Of a stretch of 64,000 nucleotides of DNA, positions 16,203-24,092 are shown one piece after another. The DNA is from Chitinophagales bacterium. GTDB taxonomy: Bacteria > Bacteroidota > Bacteroidia > Chitinophagales > Chitinophagaceae. The stretch spans positions 496,001 through 560,000 of the forward strand of contig JACJXR010000001.1 in assembly GCA_020636505.1 (NCBI GenBank). Reading direction: 5' to 3'. Each line of letters begins with the position of its first letter. Within the stretch, counting starts at the first letter, position 1. The position numbers were made by a program, and so were the translations under genes. The notes below the pieces were generated by a model. That model did not search any database and was not told the origin of the DNA. It was given only the letters and a program-made list of their open reading frames with translations.

Positions 16203-16213
16203 CAATTGCTTTA

Positions 16214-16250
16214 TACGATACGGGCTCGCCTTTGGCGAGCCCGTATCGTA
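16214..16250. terminator. 17-bp hairpin between convergent genes
   Basis: A perfect inverted repeat: 17 bases at 16214-16230, a TTT loop, and the complement at 16234-16250. The stem core is CGGGCTCGCC. It lies between the ends of the Ig-like protein gene and the FAH-family gene. A strong T tract is missing on both sides, so it may stabilise 3' ends as well as terminate in both directions. Confidence 0.7.
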
Positions 16251-16267
16251 TTCTATATTTTAGTCTT

Positions 16268-17275
16268 TTACAGATTCTTCTTCAATGCCAATAGACTGAA
16301 GTCTGTATCTTCTTTTACGATGGTGTTTGTCAACTTACCCAAACCTTCTATTTCCATCTCAACCACATCACCCGGCTGCAGCCATTGTACTTGATAGTTC
16401 GGGTCGTGGAACAAACCTGTACCGTTCAGCTCCAGCAAACAACCTGTACCTACAGTACCACTACCTATTACATCACCCGGCAATATGTCTGCACCGTATG
16501 CGCAACGCTCAATTATCTCCGCAAATGTCCAGTCCATATCACCCATGCTGCCTTCGCTCAATTGTTCACCGTTCACCCAGCAGCGCATTTTCAGGTCGTA
16601 GTTGTTACCGGTATGGCCTTCTTTGGCAGGTACACGCCATTTTTCCAACTCGTCAGGTGTTACCATCACAGGACCTATCACAGTACTGAAGTCCTTACCC
16701 TTTGCCGGGCCGAGATTCAGCTTCATTTCTTCCATCTGCATCACACGGGCACTCATGTCGTTCATTATCATATAACCCGCGATGTAGTTGTCCGCTTCGG
16801 ATGCCTTTACATTACGGCCTTTCTTACTTAACACAACCGAGGCTTCCAATTCAAAATCCAGTTTGTTGAAATGGTCGGGCATACAAACGATGTCGCCCGG
16901 GCCTTGTATCGCATTATGGTTGGTGAAGTACCATATCGGAAATTGGTCGAATTCAGGTATCATATCCACCTTCCTGTTGCGACGCGCCGCAGCCACGTGC
17001 TGGCGGAATGCATATCCGTCTCTGCAAGATGTGGGATGAGGTACCGGCGCCATTATGGTTGCCGAAGCGTAGGCCGTACCTTCCACATTGCTTTTACCGC
17101 TTTTGATGTCATCTTCCGCACGTCGAGCTACATCCACCAAGGTTTCCCACTCATTCAACAAGTCCTTCATGTTGTTGGGGAGCCTGTCATTAGCGGCATT
17201 CGTGTCATACAGCGCATCGTTCACCAAAAACGCCAATTGTTCTTTCCCTTCTTTCGAATATGTTACCAGTTTCAT
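16268..17275 (-). CDS. Fumarylacetoacetate hydrolase-family enzyme
   Basis: Metal-dependent C-C bond hydrolase or related enzyme of the FAH superfamily, cytoplasmic. The 335-residue protein has an N-terminal strand-rich region and the catalytic domain from about residue 75. Visible are the metal-site segment LDFELEASVVLSKKGRNVKASEA and the GYMIMNDMSARVMQMEEM stretch. Also visible are KGKDFSTVIGPVMVTPDEL and GDVIGSGTVGTGCLLELNG near the end. This is the set expected for the FAH family. Conserved acids bind Mg/Ca. It could be the tyrosine-degradation enzyme or a relative acting on acylpyruvates; no hmgA or hpd gene is nearby to decide. It is monocistronic and convergent with the Ig-like gene. 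Confidence 0.88.
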   Translation of the reverse strand: MKLVTYSKEGKEQLAFLVNDALYDTNAANDRLPNNMKDLLNEWETLVDVARRAEDDIKSGKSNVEGTAYASATIMAPVPHPTSCRDGYAFRQHVAAARRNRKVDMIPEFDQFPIWYFTNHNAIQGPGDIVCMPDHFNKLDFELEASVVLSKKGRNVKASEADNYIAGYMIMNDMSARVMQMEEMKLNLGPAKGKDFSTVIGPVMVTPDELEKWRVPAKEGHTGNNYDLKMRCWVNGEQLSEGSMGDMDWTFAEIIERCAYGADILPGDVIGSGTVGTGCLLELNGTGLFHDPNYQVQWLQPGDVVEMEIEGLGKLTNTIVKEDTDFSLLALKKNL

Positions 17276-17404
17276 AATCTGTTATTTAGAGCCGTAAAAT
17301 TACACGATATAAAGCGTTTAAGAAACCTTTCGCAAACCTTTATGACCTTATTACTCTTACAACGCGATTATTGACTATTATTGCATACAACCAAAATTGT
17401 TACT

Positions 17405-18046
17405 ATGGCTGCATCTTACGAACAAGTTTTTGAGAACAACAAACAGTGGGTGGAGAGAATGAAAGGCTCCGATGCCGACTTTTTCGACAAACTGGCCGAG
17501 GGCCAACAACCCGAATACCTATACATAGGCTGCTCAGACAGCCGTGCTCCTGCCAACCAAATAATGGGTTTGGAACCGGGCGAAGTGTTTGTTCACAGAA
17601 ATGTGGCCAACATGGTGGTAAACACCGACCTTAACGTCATGTCCGTTATCAATTACGCCGTGGTACACCTGAAAGTGAAACACATAATCGTATGCGGACA
17701 CTACAACTGCGGCGGCGTTAAAGCCGCAATGACATCGCAAGACCTGGGAATACTCAACCCTTGGTTGCGCAACATTCGCGATGTGTATCGCATGTACCGT
17801 AAAGAGCTTGATGGCATAGCTGATGAACACGACCGCTACAACAGATTGGTGGAGTTGAACGTTATCGAGCAATGTACCAACGTGATAAAAACAGCGGAAG
17901 TACAGCAGCAGTATGCCGCTAATAACTTCCCTGTGGTTCATGGCTGGGTATTCGACCTTAAAACGGGCTTATTGAAAGACCTTAATATCAACTTCGAGGG
18001 AACACTTAACAACATAAAAGAGATATACGACATAACCCCCCACTAG
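17405..18046 (+). CDS. Beta-carbonic anhydrase
   Basis: Zinc enzyme interconverting CO2 and bicarbonate. From the ATG at 17405 the product has 213 residues, normal for the family; an in-frame TTG 24 nt upstream would only add MHTTKIVT. Zinc ligands are Cys43 in IGCSDSRAP, His99 and Cys102 in VCGHYNCGG, and the catalytic dyad Asp45-Arg47 is present. There is no signal peptide, so it is cytoplasmic. It is transcribed alone and ends at a strong terminator. Confidence 0.96.
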   Translation: MAASYEQVFENNKQWVERMKGSDADFFDKLAEGQQPEYLYIGCSDSRAPANQIMGLEPGEVFVHRNVANMVVNTDLNVMSVINYAVVHLKVKHIIVCGHYNCGGVKAAMTSQDLGILNPWLRNIRDVYRMYRKELDGIADEHDRYNRLVELNVIEQCTNVIKTAEVQQQYAANNFPVVHGWVFDLKTGLLKDLNINFEGTLNNIKEIYDITPH

Positions 18047-18065
18047 TAAATCATAACTCTTTGGA

Positions 18066-18094
18066 AAGGTCGGCCGCATCGCCGGCCTTTTTTA
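18066..18094. terminator. Terminator after carbonic anhydrase
   Basis: AAGGTCGGC (18066-18074), loop CGCATC, GCCGGCCTT (18081-18089) and a T run form a 9-bp-stem intrinsic terminator for the plus strand. It sits at the 3' end of the convergent pentapeptide gene and may act in both directions. Confidence 0.85.
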
Positions 18095-18667
18095 TGGCTC
18101 GATTATAATATTGTATTTGTCCAATAAGCCTGCAACACCTTGCAGTGAGAACTTGGCTTTGGCTATTCTGTTCTTATCAGGGTCTATGCTGTAATTGTAT
18201 GATGTACGTAGGTCAGCCTTCTCAAGTGTAGTCATCTCAAACATGCTGCTCAAAAGGTTGCAATTATCGAACATCGATCCGGTCAGGTCGCACTCACTGA
18301 AGTCGACACTTTCCAAAGATGAGTTTTTGAAGCTTGTTTTGTTGATATTTAATTTGTAGAAGGACGAATGATTGAGCATACAATTATCAAAGCTGAACAG
18401 CACACTGAACGTATTGCAGTCTCCAAACTGCAGTCCGAGCATCTTACATCCTGAAAAACTCACATCTCTGAACGATGTACCCTGCAACTTAGCCATGCTT
18501 AAATTGCAATCCGTAAAACTGCAATCGAGGAACAAGCAGCCTGATAGATCAGCTTCTGAAAGGTTGCAATTCAGAAAACTGCAATTTTCATATTCTCCCT
18601 TTTCAAAACAGTTTTCGGAAAAGTCGATCTTATCGAATGTTTCGGAATCTTTGTAAACAGGCTCCAT
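18092..18667 (-). CDS. Pentapeptide-repeat protein
   Basis: A 191-residue protein made almost wholly of pentapeptide repeats of the form A(D/N)LXX with Phe or Leu at the centre, for example NCNLSEADLSGCLFLDCSF and FSECDLTGSMFDNCNLL. This gives a right-handed quadrilateral beta-helix. The C-terminal segment SIDPDKNRIAKAKFSLQG and GLLDKYNIIIEP is characteristic of a Qnr/McbG-like chromosomal group, whose members can mimic DNA and bind gyrase. Here no resistance function can be claimed. It is the last gene of a leftward run with nadC and the lipid kinase, 4 nt after the kinase stop. Confidence 0.88.
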   Translation of the reverse strand: MEPVYKDSETFDKIDFSENCFEKGEYENCSFLNCNLSEADLSGCLFLDCSFTDCNLSMAKLQGTSFRDVSFSGCKMLGLQFGDCNTFSVLFSFDNCMLNHSSFYKLNINKTSFKNSSLESVDFSECDLTGSMFDNCNLLSSMFEMTTLEKADLRTSYNYSIDPDKNRIAKAKFSLQGVAGLLDKYNIIIEP

Positions 18668-18671
18668 ACCC

Positions 18672-19544
18672 TTAAGGTACTATTACTTTTTGTTTTGCCT
18701 CATCCAACCTGAAACGTATGGTATTCTCACATGCATGTGCATCACCATCCGTTTGCATCAACTTCAGTTTGGGGTGGTGTATCACCACTTCTTTTGCGGT
18801 AAAATGGTCTACGAACGGGCTATCGGTTATAGTTCCGTTCATGGCACGCATCACCAATGCGCCACCCAGTATTTTAGGGAATTTTTTGATGACCACAACA
18901 TCCAACAAACCATCTGTCCAACTTGCGCCCGGTGCTATTTGAAAGTTGTAGCCGAATTGCCTGCCGTTTGCCACACTGATAATGAATGCCTTTTCTTTTA
19001 TCTCCTCTCCGTCTATTTTCAACTGCCACTCCCACTCTTTATAGGTCCACATGTAGCGTGTGACCAACCAACTGTATATGGCAAACCCTCTACGGGTACT
19101 CTTTGCGAATTTTTTGGAAATAAGTGCGTCAAAGGCCACACCGGCATTGCTGATGAATGGTCTGTCGTTGGCATAACCTATATCCATCATGATGGTATTG
19201 CCACGGTTGATGACATCTATCGCTTCGTATTCTTTTAGCGGTATCTCCATGGAGCGAGCCATCCCGTTGCCGCTCCCTTTGGGTATGATGGCCAGTGCGG
19301 TGTCTGTACCTATCAGTCCGGCCACAATGTCATTTACTGAGCCGTCTCCACCTACAGCCACTACGGCATATGCTCCTTTCTGTGCAGCTTTTCTGGCCAA
19401 TTCGGTACCGTGCTTGGCATATTCGGTATGTATTATCTCGTAGGTGAATTGTGTTTGGTCGAGCTTTTCGTCGATGGCTTTCAGTATTGCTTTTTCTCGC
19501 TCTACACCGCTTTTGGGGTTTATAATGAATACGAGATGTTCCAT
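18672..19544 (-). CDS. Diacylglycerol kinase-family lipid kinase (YegS/BmrU-like)
   Basis: ATP-dependent kinase for lipid substrates such as diacylglycerol, acting at the cytoplasmic face of the membrane. The 290-residue protein shows the catalytic-domain nucleotide site VGGDGSVNDIVAGL (GGDG at residues 65-68), the KGSGNGMARSM loop (about 89-99) and the second domain with DIGYANDRPFISNAGVAFDALI. All are diagnostic of the DAGKc family. The gene lies 3 nt after nadC and 4 nt before the pentapeptide gene, so all three should share an mRNA. True substrate is unknown. Confidence 0.92.
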   Translation of the reverse strand: MEHLVFIINPKSGVEREKAILKAIDEKLDQTQFTYEIIHTEYAKHGTELARKAAQKGAYAVVAVGGDGSVNDIVAGLIGTDTALAIIPKGSGNGMARSMEIPLKEYEAIDVINRGNTIMMDIGYANDRPFISNAGVAFDALISKKFAKSTRRGFAIYSWLVTRYMWTYKEWEWQLKIDGEEIKEKAFIISVANGRQFGYNFQIAPGASWTDGLLDVVVIKKFPKILGGALVMRAMNGTITDSPFVDHFTAKEVVIHHPKLKLMQTDGDAHACENTIRFRLDEAKQKVIVP

Positions 19545-19547
19545 TGC

Positions 19548-20387
19548 CTATGAGATTTGAGCTTTGAGACTGAGGTCCATACTTACTGCGTGGTGTATGA
19601 TGGCCCCCACCGAAATATAGTCGACACCCGTTCGGGCATAGCTTTCAATTGTCTCCAATGTTATACCACCCGATGCTTCCGTTTCGTACATGCCGTCTAT
19701 CAATTCAATGGCACGCTCCAACTCTTGCGGTGTATAGTTGTCCAACATGATGCGATGTACACCACCGTGATTTATCACTCGCTGCACATCATCTATGTTG
19801 CGTGTTTCAATTTCTATTTTCAGGTTCAACCCATTCTTCGTCAGATATTCATTCGTACGGTCAATGGCTTTTTCTATACCTCCACAAAAGTCAATATGGT
19901 TGTCCTTCAGCATCACCATATCGTACAGCCCCATACGGTGGTTGTATCCTCCACCTATACGTACCGCATCTTTTTCATGCGCACGAAACAATGGTGTTGT
20001 CTTACGCGTATCCAGCACTTTGGTCTTATAGCCTTTTATCTTATCCACGTATTTTGCGGTAAGTGTGGCAATACCGCTCATGCGCTGCATGCAATTGAGC
20101 GCAAGACGCTCTGCCTGTAATATCGTATGCACTTTTGCAGACACCTCAAAAGCTGTCTCGCCTTTGGCCACCTTATCCCCGTCTTGCTTGTTCAGAATGA
20201 ACGAGACATCGGGTTGCAGATACTTGAAAATATCTTGTGCCAAGTCTATACCTGCTATTATGCCGTCCTCTTTTATTTTGAGTACAGCAGTACCTTGTGC
20301 AGCAGCATCTATACTTGCCAATGTGGAATGGTCTCCATCTCTTATATCTTCTCTCAGTGCCGCTTCAATAAACTCTTTAGTATTCAC
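19548..20387 (-). CDS. nadC: Nicotinate-nucleotide pyrophosphorylase (carboxylating)
   Basis: Quinolinate phosphoribosyltransferase: quinolinate plus PRPP gives nicotinate mononucleotide, CO2 and PPi in NAD synthesis. The 279-residue product has the expected length. It contains LDTRKTTPLFRAHEKDAV (a quinolinate/PRPP-binding stretch), GGGYNHRMGLYDMVMLKDNH, the IEIETRNIDD strand, and the C-terminal ASGGITLETIESYARTGVDYIS phosphate loop. The start is GTG, the first in-frame start after a TAnnTTTG promoter. nadA and nadB are not in the window. It heads a leftward three-gene unit. Confidence 0.96.
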   Translation of the reverse strand: MNTKEFIEAALREDIRDGDHSTLASIDAAAQGTAVLKIKEDGIIAGIDLAQDIFKYLQPDVSFILNKQDGDKVAKGETAFEVSAKVHTILQAERLALNCMQRMSGIATLTAKYVDKIKGYKTKVLDTRKTTPLFRAHEKDAVRIGGGYNHRMGLYDMVMLKDNHIDFCGGIEKAIDRTNEYLTKNGLNLKIEIETRNIDDVQRVINHGGVHRIMLDNYTPQELERAIELIDGMYETEASGGITLETIESYARTGVDYISVGAIIHHAVSMDLSLKAQIS

Positions 20388-20404
20388 ACGCGTTCTTTAA
20401 TGCA

Positions 20405-20433
20405 TGCAAAACTACTAAATACATCAGTTACAA
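20405..20433 (-). promoter_or_regulatory. Promoter of the nadC unit
   Basis: Minus strand: TTG at 20433-20431, a 17-nt spacer and TAGTTTTGC at 20413-20405 match the Bacteroidota consensus, 17 nt before the GTG start of nadC. Confidence 0.6.
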
Positions 20434-20482
20434 GGGTTAGGTAATCATTTCTTAATGTTGGGGTAAAACCTGTTTTGTAAAG

Positions 20483-21697
20483 CTATTGCCACAGCAAGCA
20501 GCCGTCCCCGTAGCTGAGGAAGCGAAAATCGTTCTGCATAGCATGGTCATATACTTTACGCCAATCGTCTCCTATCATGGCTGCCACAAGCAATAACAGT
20601 GTGCTTTGGGGCTGGTGAAAGTTGGTAACCAATCCGTCTATGATACGTGTGGTGTATCCCGGTGCTATGAGTATTTGTGTGCGAGTAAGCAATTTGTGTT
20701 GTTTGTTCAGCAGCAACCAATCCACCAAAGCCTTCAATGCATCTTTGGCGTTGTGGGTTCCGCTTAGCTCGTATGGTTCCCATTGCGTCACAGCATAGCC
20801 CGACAGGTCGGGTGTTCGATGTTCCAACAGTTTGGCTCCTATCCAATACAGCGATTCCAAAGTGCGCATGGTGGTCGTACCGACCGCCACAACCTTTCTT
20901 CCTTCTTCTTTTGCCTGTATCAATTTGTTGATGGTATCCACCTCCACATCTATCCACTCCGCATGCATATCATGGCCTTGCATGGTATCGCTTTTCACCG
21001 GCATGAATGTACCTGCTCCCACATGCAGGGTGATAAACTCCTGCTCGATGCATTTATCATCCAACTTCTGCATTACAGCATCGGTAAAGTGCAACCCGGC
21101 TGTCGGCGCGGCTACACTTCCCTTCTCCTTTGCATAAATGGTCTGGTATCGTTCCTTGTCGCTCTCTTCCACTTCTCGATGCAGATAAGGCGGCAATGGT
21201 ACTTTCCCTGCGATGGACAATACTTCCGCAAAACTCAGATCGTTGTCCCAGGAAAGCTCAAGAGTGAATGACCCCATATCTCTCTCCACAATTGAGGCAC
21301 TTAGCGTGAGGCCTTCGTGTATTTGTTGCAACACCATACCATGCTTCCACTTGCTAGCTCCACCTATTATGCACTTCCACCACACCTTACCGTGTTGCAG
21401 CATTGCGGTTTGTATATCACTGTATTGTTCGTGCGGCTCCAAGCAAAACACTTCTATCATACCTCCCGTATCTTTTTTGAACAACAGCCTCGCCTGCACC
21501 ACCTTGGTTTGGTTGAACAGCATCAAAGCATTATTGGGAATGCGCCCCGCTATATTTCGATAAGTATCCTCTGCTAGAGCACCTTTCTTGTAAACCAATA
21601 GTTTCGATGCATCGCGGTGCTCCAAAGGATATTTGGCTATACGCTCATCGGGTAATTCGTATGTGAAATCTTCTATGCTCAGTTCGCTAGGGTGCAT
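20483..21697 (-). CDS. queA: S-adenosylmethionine:tRNA ribosyltransferase-isomerase
   Basis: QueA adds the ribosyl part of SAM to preQ1 in tRNA to form epoxyqueuosine. The 404-residue protein is somewhat longer than the E. coli enzyme (356). Typical segments are DFTYELPDERIAKYPLEHRDASKLLV near the N-terminus (cited in part), APTAGLHFT (about residue 195), THLVGAGTFxPV-type TLHVGAGTFMPVKSD, and the C-terminal NFHQPQSTLLLLVAAMIG. It begins 1 nt after the dgt stop and is surely co-transcribed with it. No tgt or queD is nearby. Confidence 0.96.
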   Translation of the reverse strand: MHPSELSIEDFTYELPDERIAKYPLEHRDASKLLVYKKGALAEDTYRNIAGRIPNNALMLFNQTKVVQARLLFKKDTGGMIEVFCLEPHEQYSDIQTAMLQHGKVWWKCIIGGASKWKHGMVLQQIHEGLTLSASIVERDMGSFTLELSWDNDLSFAEVLSIAGKVPLPPYLHREVEESDKERYQTIYAKEKGSVAAPTAGLHFTDAVMQKLDDKCIEQEFITLHVGAGTFMPVKSDTMQGHDMHAEWIDVEVDTINKLIQAKEEGRKVVAVGTTTMRTLESLYWIGAKLLEHRTPDLSGYAVTQWEPYELSGTHNAKDALKALVDWLLLNKQHKLLTRTQILIAPGYTTRIIDGLVTNFHQPQSTLLLLVAAMIGDDWRKVYDHAMQNDFRFLSYGDGCLLWQ

Positions 21698-21698
21698 A

Positions 21699-23090
21699 CT
21701 ATCTTATTTCAGGAATATTGATGCCGGTGATCTTACGATAAAGGTCTATGGCATAAAGGTCGGTCATCCCCGATATGAAATCCACTATCGACAACACATT
21801 TTCGTACAACTTATCTCTGTCTCTGCTGATGGCAAATTGTGCGGGCACCAACTGCAGCAGTTTGAATGATTTTGTTTTGTCCGGGTGCAGTATGGCATCC
21901 ATCAACTCTTTCAACAATCCACCGATGACATTGTAGCCCGCTATCTCTATCTGCACCACCGATTTGTAATTGTATATATGCTTGAAGGAGAAATCATTGA
22001 TGACATCTATCAGTTGCTTATCCTTTTCGGGCAAGCAACTCATCAGGTCTTGCTGCAACTCTCCTGCAAGCAAGGCTTCTTCGTGCTGCATGAATATCCT
22101 TGCCAACTTGTCGGTCATCAACCCTATCCAACGTGCACGTATGTATTGCACTTTCTGATTGGCGTCTCTCAACCCATCCACTTTCTTGTTTACATAAGCC
22201 ATGCTGTTGTATCCTTCAGCCTCATCAAAGAAGGGGTAAAACAATTCTTGTATTTGCTCAAGGCTGATGATGTCCAACCTATGCGCATCTTCCATATCGA
22301 TGATACGGTAACATATATCGTCCGCAGCTTCTGTAAGAAATACGAATGGATGACGTGCATAAACCGTTTCATGCCCCGCTCGCTTGGGAATGCCCAATGT
22401 ATCGGCTATGTGCTTGTATGTATCCGCTTCACTGTTGAAGTAGCCCGATTTCTTGGTGGCTATCAATCCCGTACTCTTGTCAAACCCTTCGTGAGAAGCA
22501 CATGGATACTTCACAATCGATGCAAGTGTAGTATAGGTAAGCTTATAGCCACCTTCTTCGTTTTCGTTGAAGTTATTCGTAAGGATGCGCAGTGCGTTGG
22601 AATTACCCTCAAACAACTCAAAGTCTTGTATCTGCTTTTCGGTCAATCGCTCACCTATGGCTTGCTTGGTGGCATCGTCCAACTCTTTGAAGAATGTACG
22701 TATGGCATACTCTCCCGAATGTCCGAAGGGCGGATTGCCTATATCATGCGCCAAACATGCCGCCGCTATTACCGACGAAAGCTCGTAGCGATAAAAATCG
22801 ATGAAGTTCTGCGATTCGTTGGGATATTTTTCTGCAATGGCATCACCCACAAATTTGCCCAAAGATCGGCCTACGGATGCCACTTCCAAACTGTGCGTAA
22901 GCCTGTTGTGTACGAAAACCGCGCGAGGTAAGGGAAACACTTGTGTCTTGTTTTGCAAACGTCGAAATGCGGAAGAGAATATCAACCTGTCATAATCACG
23001 CTGAAACGACGTACGCACCTGATCGGGGTTCACCACCTTATGTTCGGGATCGCCTGTTCTTCTGACACTGTATAGTGTATTCCAATTCAT
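21699..23090 (-). CDS. dgt: dGTPase-like deoxynucleotide triphosphohydrolase
   Basis: HD-domain enzyme that splits dNTPs into deoxynucleoside and triphosphate. From the ATG at 23090 it encodes 463 residues; an in-frame ATG 25 codons upstream gives an unlikely leader. HD metal ligands are His66 (RLTHSLEVA), His115 and Asp116 (CLAHDIGNPPFGHSGE), plus the later aspartate in EAADDICYRIID. The N-terminal RTSFQRDYDRLIFSSAFRRLQNKTQVF is the classic start of the family. It lies upstream of queA with a 1-nt gap. Gene symbol follows family; some Bacteroidota members act on several dNTPs. Confidence 0.93.
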   Translation of the reverse strand: MNWNTLYSVRRTGDPEHKVVNPDQVRTSFQRDYDRLIFSSAFRRLQNKTQVFPLPRAVFVHNRLTHSLEVASVGRSLGKFVGDAIAEKYPNESQNFIDFYRYELSSVIAAACLAHDIGNPPFGHSGEYAIRTFFKELDDATKQAIGERLTEKQIQDFELFEGNSNALRILTNNFNENEEGGYKLTYTTLASIVKYPCASHEGFDKSTGLIATKKSGYFNSEADTYKHIADTLGIPKRAGHETVYARHPFVFLTEAADDICYRIIDMEDAHRLDIISLEQIQELFYPFFDEAEGYNSMAYVNKKVDGLRDANQKVQYIRARWIGLMTDKLARIFMQHEEALLAGELQQDLMSCLPEKDKQLIDVINDFSFKHIYNYKSVVQIEIAGYNVIGGLLKELMDAILHPDKTKSFKLLQLVPAQFAISRDRDKLYENVLSIVDFISGMTDLYAIDLYRKITGINIPEIR

Positions 23091-23136
23091 GCCACAAATA
23101 TGGGCAATTGTTGGGGAATTGGCGATACATGCGTTT

Positions 23137-23949
23137 CTAAATCGCAATATCTCCTGACAACACATATTCGTAGGTGTTGTTGTCGGGTGTTTTCACGGTA
23201 TAGTCGATGCTCAATTCTTTAGTTTTGAAGTCGAAGGTCCCCGTACCGCTTACGGTATAAGTTCTCAACCCCATGGAAGTGCTCACTGTTATGGATTTGG
23301 AAGGGATGTTGATGGTACCCTTATCACAATCGGCCGTGAACTCTATTTCATATAAAGGATTACCCATGTGGTCAAAGGATAAAACATCTTGACCGTTCAA
23401 TGTTTCGAGCTACATATATTGCAAGCGGGTATCTCCATAAAAAAATGCTTTATCACTAATAACAGCGGAACTGCCCTTCAATGTGGTTCGTAGGTTGAAC
23501 GCGCTTTGGCTTAAGAGGGTATTGCAGGGTGGCAGATTACCCGTCACCTTCATATCTATGGTATAGGTGTTCACTTTGCCTGATTCGGATACTCCCTTCA
23601 GCTTTATGGGATAAGTGCCCGGTTTGGCATAGTCGCTTTGAAACCTTACTGTTGTAGCAAAAGGAGGTATGCCACTCTGCGGAGATAAACTTGCCGAAAT
23701 ACCGTCCGGCAAATCCGTTACAGAAAAGTTGACTTTCAACTGTTGGCCACTTACATGCTGAATACCCAATACCAACGTGGCGCTGTCTCTGTATAGGCCG
23801 ATACTGATATCGGTCAGTCCACTTACTATATAGGAGCTGTCTGTCTGCGCGGGATTGTTTGTACCGGGTGTTATATTGTTCGTCTCGGGTTTTGATGTAC
23901 AAGCACTAAAGAACAATAATGCCGCTAAGGGTATCCATAGGTATCTCAT
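23137..23949 (-). pseudogene. Lipoprotein gene interrupted by an in-frame TAG
   Basis: The reading frame starts at 23949 with a lipoprotein signal (MRYLWIPLAALLFFSAC, Cys17). It continues as an Ig-like beta-rich protein (QVSG..., LPDGISASLSPQSGIPPF, YPIKLKGVSESG) and stops at TAG 23412-23410 after 179 codons. The same frame stays open for another 90 codons to 23137 and again looks like protein (LSFDHMGNPLYEIEFTADCD, YTVSGTGTFDFKTKELSIDY). One nonsense change, such as CAG or TGG to TAG, would explain it. It could be a real recent loss, a sequencing error or a truncated but functional protein. Family not recognised. Confidence 0.7.
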
Positions 23950-24092
23950 AGGTTGTGTTATTTGTTCAAATATAGGTACGATATAATTTATTCAATAATT
24001 ATATCTCCTTGCCCTTAAAGATATATTATCGCATTTTTACAAAACCTTTTCAGCCTTTTGTTTGTATATCATCCGATCGCTCGGTATAGCTT

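Noticed and set aside
18092..18667. Quinolone resistance (Qnr) gene
   Set aside because: The fold is that of pentapeptide-repeat proteins, but length and loops do not prove a gyrase-protection role. Resistance is not claimed.
23137..23400. A separate 87-residue gene next to the amber codon
   Set aside because: It starts at TTG, is in the same frame as the upstream lipoprotein and continues its protein pattern, so it is treated as the second half of one gene.
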